Source: Nonomuraea sp. NBC_00507
Lineage (GTDB): Bacteria; Actinomycetota; Actinomycetes; Streptosporangiales; Streptosporangiaceae
DNA: 64,000 nucleotides
Reading direction: 5' to 3'
Assembly (NCBI RefSeq): GCF_036013525.1
Contig: NZ_CP107853.1
Coordinates: 4,712,001 to 4,776,000, forward strand
Of the stretch, positions 54,169-62,536 are shown piece after piece (within the stretch, counting starts at the first letter, position 1; the number at the start of each line of letters is the position of its first letter). Under the pieces are notes generated by a model, which saw nothing but the letters and a program-made list of their open reading frames with translations, made no database searches and was not told where the DNA came from. Position numbers and translations under genes: made by a program.

Positions 54169-54855
54169 TCATACATGCCGGGGCGTGCGTTCCCCTGGAT
54201 CTCCCGTCTGGGCTCGCAGTCCCATTGGGAAATGGGCAGCCAGTTCCTGGCGGAACGCGTCGGTGTCGCCTTCCAGGGCAACCGCGGCCAACCTCTCGTG
54301 CTCGACGACCAATTGATGCGGGTCGTCGCTGTAAGTGCGGTGATCGACGCTGAGGTAGAGGCGCAGCTTGGTCTCCCAGCCGCTCCAAAGACTCTGCAGG
54401 ATGCCATGCCCCGAGAGATCGTAGAAGAGCCTGTGGAAGCGAAGGTGTGCGTCGATACTGGCAGGGATGTCGTCCATCTCCATTGCCCGGCGGAGATCCT
54501 CGACAGTTTGCATCAACTGCGGCCGCTCAGAACCGCGTAGCGCTTCGGCCGAGAGCTCAGCGGCGTACGGCTCGACACGCAGGCGGACCGAGTCGATCTC
54601 GGCGACCTCACGAGCGCTCACCTCTACGACGAACGCCCCACGGTAAGGGATCTTTACGACGAGCCCTTCCTCCTCCAGCTTGGTCAGCGCCTCGCGCAGC
54701 GGGGACCGGCTGATCCCGAGATCCGCGGCGATGTGCGCCTCGCGCAGCTGTCCACCAGGAGGTACGGTCCCATCGAGGATGGCGGCACGCAGCACGCGAT
54801 AGACGCCGTCCGGCGTCGTCGTCCGCTGCTCCTGCCACTCGAACTTGTGGTCCAC
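54169..54855 (-). CDS. GntR/FCD-family transcriptional regulator
   Basis: 228 residues: winged HTH (DGVYRVLRAAILDGTVPPGG, HIAADLGISRSPLREALTKL) and an all-helical FCD ligand domain (RLRVEPYAAELSAEALRGSE, DAHLRFHRLFYDLSGH) with the Asp-His metal ligands visible. GTG 54855 follows GGAGGG. Its own promoter carries two TTGTCGAC-core sites, and identical half-sites occur before the RidA and HAD genes, so it probably controls the amine-catabolic set. FCD members typically sense organic acids or amino-acid breakdown products. Confidence 0.92.
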   Translation of the reverse strand: MDHKFEWQEQRTTTPDGVYRVLRAAILDGTVPPGGQLREAHIAADLGISRSPLREALTKLEEEGLVVKIPYRGAFVVEVSAREVAEIDSVRLRVEPYAAELSAEALRGSERPQLMQTVEDLRRAMEMDDIPASIDAHLRFHRLFYDLSGHGILQSLWSGWETKLRLYLSVDHRTYSDDPHQLVVEHERLAAVALEGDTDAFRQELAAHFPMGLRAQTGDPGERTPRHV

Positions 54856-54876
54856 CCCGTTGCCCTCCGTCGGTGC

Positions 54877-54905
54877 TTGTCGACCACTTGGTCGTTTGTC
54901 GACTA
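54877..54905. promoter_or_regulatory. Two GntR operators in the GntR promoter
   Basis: TTGTCGACCA (54877-54886) and TTGTCGACTA (54896-54905) are 19 bases apart, about two helical turns, just upstream of the GTG start. Autoregulation is likely. Confidence 0.65.
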
Positions 54906-55129
54906 TACCTCCGCTGGTTTGCATCCACACCTCAAGTTGGTTGTCTGGCACGGAGCTCCCTGAATTCACAGCCGTGCCCCATCCGGCTCACGGTCGCGGC
55001 GACAGGTCGGTGTCTCGAGTGGTGCCGTTTGGTTGTCAGGCCGATGCCGGTCCGGCGACGCGGGTGCTTGTGGACCTGCAGCAGGTGCAGCCGACCAAGG
55101 GGAGCGCGGCGGTCCGTGGCTCGGCAGTT

Positions 55130-55327
55130 CACAGGATGTGCGACGCAGCACCTTCGCGCCTCCGGACGCCGACTGTTCGGACTTCTTCGTCCAGCCGGTA
55201 CCAGGTCTTGCGGGAGAAGCCGAGCACCTGGCAGATCGGTGACGTTTCCGATCCTCGCGGCCTGCTCGGTGAGCTGTACCCGGCGCTCGTACACCCTGTC
55301 CTCGTGGGTCACCGCCAGGACGGGCAT
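55130..55327 (-). pseudogene. Transposase/integrase-like remnant (uncertain)
   Basis: Minus-strand frames read THEDRVYERRVQLTEQAARI and, after a shift, CQVLGFSRKTWYRLDEEV, suggestive of the HTH part of an IS3/IS481-type transposase. The match is short and frameshifted; assignment is tentative. Confidence 0.3.
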
Positions 55328-55526
55328 CCGCCATCACATCGCCCGCAGAGGCATCGAGTCCTCGCGGCGGCTGGGCCGCCACCGCCGGGTTGCCGAGAGG
55401 ACAGTGTCCTGACTCGCCGGCTGCCGACCCCTGCACCGCCGTTACGAGCGCAAGGCAAGGCAGCCGAACAATTCCTGGCCTACGAACATCAGCTACCGCC
55501 GACTCACCAACTGGCACGACGTCTGA
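55326..55526 (+). pseudogene. IS5-family transposase, C-terminal remnant
   Basis: IARRGIESSRRLGRHRRVAE, then RTVS, a TGA where Trp is expected, LAGCRPLHRRYERKA, and after a frame change QFLAY / YRRLTNWHDV before the stop. RRGIES, LGRHRWVVERTVSW and RRYERKAEHFLAF are the familiar ending of IS5-group DDE transposases. It has an in-frame stop and frameshifts. Terminal inverted repeats are not visible. Confidence 0.65.
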
Positions 55527-55629
55527 TTGAGCCTCATGGCTACGACGGAGAGGAGCACCGAGGAACAGGGGCACACAGCGGTTCGAGGGAGCGCGACCGG
55601 CCATGAAGGTGTTGACAGTAGATCCCACT

Positions 55630-55666
55630 TGGTCGACAATCGGCAGAGATGGTCGACAATCGACCA
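55630..55666. promoter_or_regulatory. Two GntR operators upstream of the HAD gene
   Basis: TGGTCGACAA occurs at 55630-55639 and again at 55650-55659, 20 bases apart. The second extends into the perfect inverted repeat TGGTCGACAATCGACCA (55650-55666). They lie 40-75 bases before the HAD start codon. Confidence 0.7.
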
Positions 55667-55703
55667 GAGCTTAGATTGCTCCACTTAAGCACTAGGAGGA
55701 CCA

Positions 55704-56384
55704 GTGGGATTCGATGTCAAGCCCAAGTTCGTGACGTTCGACATGAATGGAACGCTGATCAAGTACAGCATCAACGATGCGATCCGCGAGGTCCTGGGCG
55801 ACCGACTGCCGGCCGAGGTCGCCGATGATTTCCTGCGGATCTGCAAGGTGTACCGGATCGACGAGTGCACGGGCGAGTACAAGCCGGTCCATCAGATCGT
55901 CGCTCATTCCATGGAACGCGGCTCGCGCAGGCTCGGTCTCGAGTACCGCGAGGACGACGCGCGGGCGGTGTACGACCGCATCCCCACCTGGGGCCCGTAC
56001 CCCGGCGTCACCGAGGCGCTGAACCGCCTGGCCGAGGAAGTCCCGCTGGTCATCATCACGAACAGCGACACCGCGCATGCCGTGCGTCTCGCGGAGAACC
56101 TCCAGGCCCCGTTCGAGGTCGTCATCAGCGCCGAGGAGATGGGCGTCTACAAGCCACGGCTCCGCGCCTTCGAATACACATTCGACAAGCTCGGCGTTAC
56201 ACCCGACGACCTCGTGCACGTCTCCGCGAGCCCGACGTATGACCTGCGCTCCGCGGCCAACCTGGGCATCAAGAACAAGGTGTACGTCGACCGCGGCTTC
56301 GAGCACGACGAGCACTGGCTCGGCTACGAGCGGATCACCGACATCGCTGACCTCCCCGTCCTCTTCGGCCTCCCGCGCCCCTGA
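55704..56384 (+). CDS. HAD-superfamily hydrolase, haloacid-dehalogenase-like, first
   Basis: 226 residues from a GTG after AGGAGGA. Motifs: nucleophile Asp in TFDMNGTLI, Thr/Ser motif VIITNSDT, Lys in MGVYKPRLRAFEY, and the terminal SASPTYDLRSAANLG. This corresponds to type II haloacid dehalogenases (FDAYGTL form), but MN replaces AY and the usual KPD is KPR. It likely acts as a phosphatase or dehalogenase on a small metabolite. First gene after the operator pair; FAD oxidases follow on the same strand. Confidence 0.85.
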   Translation: MGFDVKPKFVTFDMNGTLIKYSINDAIREVLGDRLPAEVADDFLRICKVYRIDECTGEYKPVHQIVAHSMERGSRRLGLEYREDDARAVYDRIPTWGPYPGVTEALNRLAEEVPLVIITNSDTAHAVRLAENLQAPFEVVISAEEMGVYKPRLRAFEYTFDKLGVTPDDLVHVSASPTYDLRSAANLGIKNKVYVDRGFEHDEHWLGYERITDIADLPVLFGLPRP

Positions 56385-56434
56385 CGCCTGAGCGGAGAAC
56401 TGAGGACTGGAGCTACCCGTCCTCGCTGGCAACG

Positions 56435-56687
56435 CGTACTTCTGCACCACCGGGCGGTGGGCTCAGGCATCTACATCTCGGGCCAACTGCCTTTCAGGAA
56501 CGGTGAGCTGCTGGGTGAGGGCGTCGTCGGCCGGGACGTCGAGCTGGAGACGGCGCGGGAGCTCGCGCGCCATGTCGCGCTCAACGCGCTCGCTGCCGCT
56601 GTGCAGGCGGTGGGCGACCTGGACCGGTGTCGCCGGGCCCCCCTCAACACCCCTGTCGAGATCCAGATGATCTGCACTGCGGTGTAG
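56435..56687 (+). pseudogene. RidA-family relic with internal deletion
   Basis: LHHRAVGSGIYISGQLPFRN, ETARELARHVALNALAAAVQ and, directly after VGDLDRC, the family ending PLNTPVEIQMICTAV. Compared with the intact RidA in this window, about 50 central residues are missing and the first 40 are out of frame or gone. It ends with an intact stop. Confidence 0.8.
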
Positions 56688-56732
56688 CGGCGAACCAATC
56701 ATGAGGAGTGCACGACCGTATGCAGGCCTTCG

Positions 56733-56862
56733 CCGCACCGTCCTCTTCCTCGCATCGTCGGAGTCCTCGTACATCACCGGGACAACCCTCCCCCGTCGAC
56801 GGCGGCTACACCGCCTTCTCGTACCGGCCCACGCAGTTCCCAGACACAGAAGAAGGACGCAC
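56733..56862 (+). pseudogene. SDR C-terminal relic
   Basis: TVLFLASSESSYITGTTL, then after a frame change VDGGYTAFSYRPTQ, corresponding to the C-terminal end of the SDR at 51 kb (VLFFASSESSYVTG, VDGGYTAG). Only about 40 residues remain, between the RidA relic and the FAD oxidoreductase. Confidence 0.75.
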
Positions 56863-58266
56863 ATGAACGCCCTTGCGGCGCCACCCCGAAACGGAGAGCT
56901 CGGCTTCTGGGTGGCCGGACTGGCCGACAAGAGGCCGTCGTTCCCCCGCTTCACCGGCCAGGACTCCGTCGACGTGGCCATTGTCGGCGGCGGCTATACC
57001 GGCCTGTGGGCGGCGTACTTCGCCAAGAAGCTCGAACCGTCGCTCTCGGTCGCCGTCTTCGAGGCCGAGCAGGTGGGCTATGGCGCTTCAGGACGCAACG
57101 GTGGCTGGCTCTCGGCAATGCCCCCAGGAAACCGTGCCACCTTCGCCCGCGCCGGGGGAGGGCTGGAAGCGAGCCGGGCACTGCAGCAGGAATTCGTCGC
57201 CGGCGTCGACGCCGTCCTGGACATCCTCCAGGCCGAGGGCATCAACGCCGATCAGCACAAGGGCGGCGCGCTCGTCGCCGCCCACACTCAGGCGGGGCTG
57301 GGCCGGCTTGTCGCCAGGCGTGATGCCGACCTGAACTACGGGCTGACCGAAGACGAGATCCACATGCTCGACCGGGACGAGTTCCGGAGCCGGATCAACA
57401 TCTCCACCGTCCACGGCGGGCTCTTCTACAAGCACTGCGCGCGGCTCCACCCCGCGAAACTCGTCTACGGCCTGGCCGACACCGTGACCTCCATGGGGGT
57501 CAGGATCTTCGAGGGCAGCCGAGTGGACAGTGTCGGGGGCAAGACCCTCAGGTTGGCCAACGCGCGCGTCACCGCGGCCAGGACGTTCGTCTGCACTGAA
57601 GGTTATTCGGGACAGCTGCTTGGCCGCCGGACCCTGATCCCTGTCAATTCCTCGTTGATCGTGACCAAGCCTCTGCCGGAGGAAGCATGGCAGCAGATCG
57701 GCTGGGACGCGCTCCAGTGCCTCAGCGACTCCGCGCACACATTCATCTACGCCCAGCGGACATCGGACGGCCGTATCGCCATGGGGGGCCGCGGCGTCCC
57801 CTACCGCTTCGGGTCCGGCACAGGGGGAGCCGGTGCAACCGCCCAGTCCACCATTGACCTGATCTCGCAGAAGCTCAGTACCTTCTTCCCGGGCATCCCC
57901 TTCGAGGTGGACCACGCCTGGTCGGGAGTCCTGGGTGTCACGCGCGACTGGAACGGCGGCGTGCACTGGGACCCGGCATCCGGGATCGGATCGTCCACCG
58001 GCTACGCAGGACACGGCGTCACGTCGGCCTACGTCGGCGGCAGGACTCTCGTGGAGCTCGCCTTCGAGAAGGAAACCGAGCGGACCACCCTTCCCTGGGT
58101 CAGCTACCGGGCACGGAAGTGGGAACCGGAACCCATCCGCTGGCTGGGCGTTCACGCCATGTACCGGCTCTTCGGTATCGCCGACCAGTGGGAAGAGCGC
58201 AGGGGTTCCAGCAAGACCTCACTCCTGGCCAGATTCGGCAGCAGACTCGCCGGGCTTCACGAGTAA
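56863..58266 (+). CDS. FAD-dependent amine/amino-acid oxidoreductase (DAO family, PuuB/OrdL-like), first
   Basis: 467 residues. An N-terminal FAD motif (VDVAIVGGGYTGLWAAYFAK), the second glycine stretch YGASGRNGGWLS, and the C-terminal FAD motif GYAGHGVTSAYVGGRTL follow the DAO fold of gamma-glutamylputrescine oxidase-type enzymes. It oxidises a primary or secondary amine to an imine/aldehyde plus H2O2. Ribosome site AAGGA. Co-directional with the next oxidase (20 bases apart). Confidence 0.9.
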   Translation: MNALAAPPRNGELGFWVAGLADKRPSFPRFTGQDSVDVAIVGGGYTGLWAAYFAKKLEPSLSVAVFEAEQVGYGASGRNGGWLSAMPPGNRATFARAGGGLEASRALQQEFVAGVDAVLDILQAEGINADQHKGGALVAAHTQAGLGRLVARRDADLNYGLTEDEIHMLDRDEFRSRINISTVHGGLFYKHCARLHPAKLVYGLADTVTSMGVRIFEGSRVDSVGGKTLRLANARVTAARTFVCTEGYSGQLLGRRTLIPVNSSLIVTKPLPEEAWQQIGWDALQCLSDSAHTFIYAQRTSDGRIAMGGRGVPYRFGSGTGGAGATAQSTIDLISQKLSTFFPGIPFEVDHAWSGVLGVTRDWNGGVHWDPASGIGSSTGYAGHGVTSAYVGGRTLVELAFEKETERTTLPWVSYRARKWEPEPIRWLGVHAMYRLFGIADQWEERRGSSKTSLLARFGSRLAGLHE

Positions 58267-58286
58267 ACGAAAAGGAAACTGCTCTC

Positions 58287-59432
58287 ATGGACGCAAAACT
58301 CGCAGTCATCGGCCTGGGCAGCATCGGAAGCATGGCCCTGTGGCAGGCCTCTCGGCTGTCCGACTCGGTAGTGGGCTTCGAGGCCGCCAGCCCCGCCCAC
58401 GGCCGCAGTGCCGTGGGCGGGGACACCCGCCTGTTCCGCATGGTCTACCTCGGGAAGCCCGACTACTACCCCATCCTGGAACGCTCCCGCAGCCTCTGGG
58501 CCGAGCTCGAAGCGGAAACCGGGCAGGACATCCTCACGCCTACCGGAGGCCTGTCCATCGGGACGGCGAACGGCAGCTTCATCAACAGCCTCCTCGAGAC
58601 AACGCGCATCACCGGAGCCGAGCACTACGTCCTCAGCCGGGAGGACATGGCGGCACGCTACCCCCAGCACAACCTCCGCCCCGACGACTGCGCCATCTAT
58701 GACCCCCGCGCCGGCGTTCTGCGCACCGACCGCGCCGTCAGCGCTGCCGTCGCGGCGGCCCAGGCAGGCGGCGCCGCCGTCCTTCAGAACACACCCGTGG
58801 ACAGCATCACCGAAGCCGAACACGGCGTGGTCGTCGCCTCGGGCGACAGAACCTGGACGTTCGAGAAGGTCATCGTCGCCTCGGGCGGCTGGTCCCGAAG
58901 GCTCATGCCCGACCACCTCAAGGCCGTTACGGAAACCCATCGGATCGTCCTGACCTGGTTCATCGCTCAGGACGGCACCCAGTTCTCGCCAGAGAAATTC
59001 CCCGTCTTCAGCCGACTGTACGACGATCGCTCCATGTACGGCGCACCCGCCGTCGATGGTGTGACGGTCAAGGCATCGGTGGACGGACCGCTGGACGGGC
59101 GCGGAAGGACAACCCCCGACCCGGACTCCGTGCCCAGAGAACTCACCCCGGAAGAAATCGAGAAGGTCACCGAGACCGTCACCGAATTCTTCCCCGGCCT
59201 GACCCCCACCATCGTGCGCTCCGACGCCTTCCCCGACCTTTTCACCGAGGACAGGCATCCCCTCCTCGGCTGGCTGGATGAGAACAGCAGGGTCTACTGT
59301 GCCACCGGATTCTCCGGAAAAGGCTTCAAAATGGCCACCGGCTATGGCCACATCGCCGCACACGAGGCGCTCGGCAAACAGACCATCGAAGGCCTGGACT
59401 TCGTGCGTCCGGACCGGTTCAAGACCAGGTAG
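58287..59432 (+). CDS. N-methyl amino-acid oxidase family protein (sarcosine oxidase/MTOX-like)
   Basis: 381 residues. FAD motif LAVIGLGSIGSMALWQASRL, GGDTRLFRMVYLGKPDYYPI, and the C-terminal segment CATGFSGKGFKMATGYGHIA are those of monomeric sarcosine oxidase/N-methyltryptophan oxidase. The Cys that covalently holds FAD in the model enzymes precedes the HPLLG segment; here that stretch reads DLFTEDRHPLLG without Cys, so FAD may be non-covalent. Ribosome site AAAGGAAA. It likely oxidises an N-methyl or other secondary amino acid. Confidence 0.9.
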   Translation: MDAKLAVIGLGSIGSMALWQASRLSDSVVGFEAASPAHGRSAVGGDTRLFRMVYLGKPDYYPILERSRSLWAELEAETGQDILTPTGGLSIGTANGSFINSLLETTRITGAEHYVLSREDMAARYPQHNLRPDDCAIYDPRAGVLRTDRAVSAAVAAAQAGGAAVLQNTPVDSITEAEHGVVVASGDRTWTFEKVIVASGGWSRRLMPDHLKAVTETHRIVLTWFIAQDGTQFSPEKFPVFSRLYDDRSMYGAPAVDGVTVKASVDGPLDGRGRTTPDPDSVPRELTPEEIEKVTETVTEFFPGLTPTIVRSDAFPDLFTEDRHPLLGWLDENSRVYCATGFSGKGFKMATGYGHIAAHEALGKQTIEGLDFVRPDRFKTR

Positions 59433-59569
59433 CCCACCAACTTCCGCCGCCTCGGCGCAGTCTGGTGGGAAGGACACCCCCACACCGCCGGTGCAGGCCG
59501 GTTCGAGCATCATCCCCGGGCAAGGTCAGTGCGGGTGCTTGCCGAGGTCGCCCATCAGGTGCCTTTGGT

Positions 59570-59790
59570 GATCGGCACGCTCCTTCACCGTCGTCGACCC
59601 GTCGAACGGGACGGCCATCGCCCAGGTGGCGCTGGCCGGCAAGGCGGACGTGGACCAGGCGGTGGCCGCCGCACGCGCGGCCTTCACGGCACCCGAGTGG
59701 GCCCGGATGCCGCCCGCTCTCGAGTTCTACGCGGGCGTCGCCGACAAGCTCGGCGGTACGACGATCCCGCTCGGGCTCGGCCTGATCTGA
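59570..59790 (+). pseudogene. Aldehyde dehydrogenase relic with internal deletion (fragment 3)
   Basis: VVDPSNGTAIAQVALAGKAD and VDQAVAAARAAFTAPEWARM (the ALDH N-terminus) continue directly as LEFYAGVADKLGGTTIPLG (normally about 50 residues later), followed by a stop. The catalytic domain is lost. Unlike the two earlier ALDH fragments it faces the DctA relic tail to tail. Confidence 0.75.
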
Positions 59791-59791
59791 C

Positions 59792-60259
59792 CTGGTGGGA
59801 TGTTGCCCTCGGTGAAGGCGCCGATGGCGCTGGTGGGCACGAGGTCGGTCAGGAAGTGCCACCAGTCCTGGTTCTCCCCGTCCTTCACGTGCTGTCCGGC
59901 GTCGCCCGCCAGGCAAAGGTCGCGAGGGTGGGGTGCACACCGGTACCGGGCTGGAAGACGTTGACGGCGATCAGGCCCACGAGGAGGGCGACGAGTGTGC
60001 CCGCCTGGAAGTAGAGCAGGGATTTCAGCCCCACGCGGCCCACGTGGCCGAGGCTGTCGACGTTGCCGAAGCCTCCCACGATGGTGAGGAAGACGATCGG
60101 GGTGATGAGCATCTTGATGCTGCGACGAAGGTCATGCCGACCGGCTCCATCGCGGTGCCGGCGACGATGGCGGTCAGGACCCAGAAGTAGAGCTGCTTGT
60201 ACCAGGGCCGCTTGGCGGGTTCGGCCTGGGCGGGGGGTTGGGGACACGGGTGCTGCCAT
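59792..60259 (-). pseudogene. DctA-type dicarboxylate symporter, N-terminal relic
   Basis: From an ATG with GGAGAAA upstream, frames give WYKQLYFWVLTAIVAGTAME, then after a shift IKMLITPIVFLTIVGGFGNV, GRVGLKSLLYFQAGTLVALL, VFQPGTGVHPTLATFAW and FLTDLVPTSAIGAFTEGNIP. This is the first third of a C4-dicarboxylate/amino-acid:cation symporter with a small internal deletion and a frameshift, cut at its C-terminal side. Confidence 0.8.
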
Positions 60260-60422
60260 GGCGTTTCTCCTCGTTGAGGAACGGGGCGCAACCGGGACGC
60301 GGAACGGTCCTCGCCACGAGGGAGGGCCGGTGGGGGCGCGGCTCAGGAAAGGGGACAGGGCGCGGGAGTGCCGGTGAGCGGTGGGCGGCGTCGTCCCTGC
60401 CGCCCACCGAGGGAGAGATGGC

Positions 60423-60985
60423 TCAGAGGAGCTCGATCACCTTGTCGGTGAACTCGGCGGTGGTCGCGGTTCCGCCCAGGTCGCGGGTACGGATATCGGT
60501 CTTGGCCAGGACCGAGGCGATCGCGTCCGTGATGTCCCTGGCCGCGGCGGGGTGGCCGAGGTGGTCGAGCATCATGGCCGCAGAGCAGATCGCGCCCAGC
60601 GGGTTGGCGATGCCCTGGCCCGCGATGTCTGGCGCGGAGCCGTGCGCCGGCTCGAGCATCGAGGGGAAGTCACGCTCGGGGTTGAGGTTGGCCGCCGGGG
60701 CGATGCCGATGGATCCGGCGACCGCGGCCGCGAGGTCGCTGAGGATGTCACCGAAGAGGTTGGAGGCGACGACCACGTCGAAGCGGGCGGGGTCGTTCTC
60801 GCGCACGACGAAAACTCGACCTCGCCCGGCCGCGCGCCGTGCACCGGACTGTCGATGCCTTCGAAGACGCAGATGGGCCGGAGGTTGACGTACTGGCGGA
60901 AGGTGCGCCGGATCGGGATCAGCAGCCCCCACAGCGAGACATGGTCGGGCACCTCGGGTATCTCACCGCGCCCAGCCGGCGACCG
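60423..60985 (-). pseudogene. Isopropylmalate/tartrate dehydrogenase-family relic with internal deletion
   Basis: [40 protein letters not shown] and RPGEVEF, then a frameshift, VVREN joined to [20 protein letters not shown] and [20 protein letters not shown] to a normal C-terminus. About 125 central residues with catalytic Tyr/Lys are missing, as is the N-terminus. Together with the DctA relic this was probably a tartrate/dicarboxylate utilisation unit. Confidence 0.8.
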
Positions 60986-61000
60986 CGGTGAGGCGCCTCG

Positions 61001-61095
61001 TTCCGGTATGCCGCCCGCCAGCACTGGGACGCCATCGCCAAGGCGCTCAAGCCGGTCTACGCCGCGCCGACCGAGGCAGCCGCGCTCGAGCGCGG
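61001..61095 (+). pseudogene. IS256/Mutator-family transposase remnant
   Basis: FRYAARQHWDAIAKALKPVY followed by AAPTEAAALER corresponds to the well-conserved segment of IS256-type transposases around the DLKPVYTA motif. Only 31 residues remain; no ends are visible. The next 140 bases up to the oxidase gene show nothing I recognise. Confidence 0.6.
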
Positions 61096-61238
61096 TAGCA
61101 GGACTCACCGTTGGCCTTATCAATCCCATGCCGTGCGGGTCCGTGTGGCGCTTTGGACTCGATGTCTCGTCCGGTAGCTCGGAAGCGATCATCAAGAGGC
61201 TCCTCGCGGCCAGGGGCGCCGGCCGCGAGGAAGCCGAG

Positions 61239-62522
61239 TCAGCGGAAGCGGTCCTTCGCCTTGTAGTACGCGCCGGCGAACGGCAGGAACCAGGCGGTGC
61301 CGTTGTAGAACGGCACGGGCACCTTGGGAAAGCCGAGCCCGCGCCAGGGGTTGGCCTCGGGACGGCCGTCCATCATGTCGGCGAGTGCGCGGCCCATGTA
61401 GGTGGCCATCTGCACGCCGTGGCCGCAGTAGCCCCCCGAGTAATACAGGCCGTCCTGCTCGCCGGCGTGCGGGATGCGGTCGTAGCTGAAGCCGACGCTG
61501 CCGCCCCACACGTAGTCGATCTTGACGTTGGCGAGCTGGGGGAAGATCTCGGCCATCTCCCGCTTGAGCACCGCGCCGCTCTTGCGGTCGGAGGCCGGGT
61601 CGGACGGGGCGAAGCGGGCCCGGCCGCCGAAGGCGAGCCGGTTGTCGGGGGTGAGCCGGATGTAGTGGCCGATGTTCTTGGAGTCGACCACCAGGCGCGC
61701 GTTCGGGATGATCTCGCGGGCCAGCTCCTCGCCCAGCGGCTCGGTGACGATGATGAAGCTGCCGACGCAGATGAGCCGCTTGCGTAGCCACGGCAGCGCG
61801 CCGTCGCTGTAGGCGTCGGTGGCCGCGACGACCTGCCTGGCCCGGATGAGGCCGTTCAGCGTTTCCACCTCGAAGCCGCCACCGGGCATGCGCCGCAACT
61901 CAGTGGCGGCGTTGCGCTCGTGGATCTCGGCGCCGGCGCGCTCAGCGGCCCCGGCCAGGCCGTGCACGTACTTGCCGACGTGGAGGCCCGCACTGAGCGG
62001 GTCGAGCAGCGCGCCGTGGTAGTAGTCCGAGCCCAGCTCGGTACGCAGCTCGCCGGGGCCGATGAGCGTGGTCTCGTGGCCGAAGTTCTCGGCGAGATCG
62101 CGTTGCTTGGCACGCATCTTCTCGAAGTGGGCTGGTTTGAAGGCGACACCCAAGCGGCCGGAGCGGCGGAAGTCGCAGTCGATGCCCTCCTTGAGCGTCA
62201 GCTCCTCCACGAGGTCCACGGCGTGGCGGAAGGAGTCGTACAGCTCGCGGGCGCGCTCCTGGCCGTAGCGTTCGCGTGCCTGGCCGGTGGTGATGGTGAT
62301 GCCCTGGGTGCACATGCTGCCATTGCGCCCGGAGGCGCCCGAGCCGACCTTGTCCTTCTCGACGAGGACGACCCGGGCGCCCCTGCCGGCGGTGTGCAGG
62401 GCGGTGGACAGGCCGGTCAGCCCGCCGCCGATAACCACCACGTCGGCCTCGTCCGGCAGCGGCCTGCCGGACCGGTCGGGTAGCGGGGGAGCGGTGTCGA
62501 GCCAGTACGGGATCTGCTTCAT
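61239..62522 (-). CDS. FAD-dependent amine/amino-acid oxidoreductase (DAO family), second
   Basis: 427 residues. FAD motif ADVVVIGGGLTGLSTALHTA, GSGASGRNGSMCTQGITITT, and the C-terminal GGYCGHGVQMATYMGRALAD resemble the first DAO oxidase, but overall they are diverged. It is followed upstream by HAD and AKR genes on the same strand, so HAD-FAD oxidase pairs occur twice in this region. The substrate is presumably an amine or amino acid imported by the nearby transporter. Confidence 0.9.
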   Translation of the reverse strand: MKQIPYWLDTAPPLPDRSGRPLPDEADVVVIGGGLTGLSTALHTAGRGARVVLVEKDKVGSGASGRNGSMCTQGITITTGQARERYGQERARELYDSFRHAVDLVEELTLKEGIDCDFRRSGRLGVAFKPAHFEKMRAKQRDLAENFGHETTLIGPGELRTELGSDYYHGALLDPLSAGLHVGKYVHGLAGAAERAGAEIHERNAATELRRMPGGGFEVETLNGLIRARQVVAATDAYSDGALPWLRKRLICVGSFIIVTEPLGEELAREIIPNARLVVDSKNIGHYIRLTPDNRLAFGGRARFAPSDPASDRKSGAVLKREMAEIFPQLANVKIDYVWGGSVGFSYDRIPHAGEQDGLYYSGGYCGHGVQMATYMGRALADMMDGRPEANPWRGLGFPKVPVPFYNGTAWFLPFAGAYYKAKDRFR

Positions 62523-62536
62523 CGTGCGTTCCGTTC

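Noticed and set aside
61096..61238. Possible short plus-strand protein (VGLINPMPCGSVWRFGLDVS)
   Set aside because: Some resemblance to racemase N-termini crossed my mind, but it lacks a start and runs into the convergent oxidase gene; not supportable.
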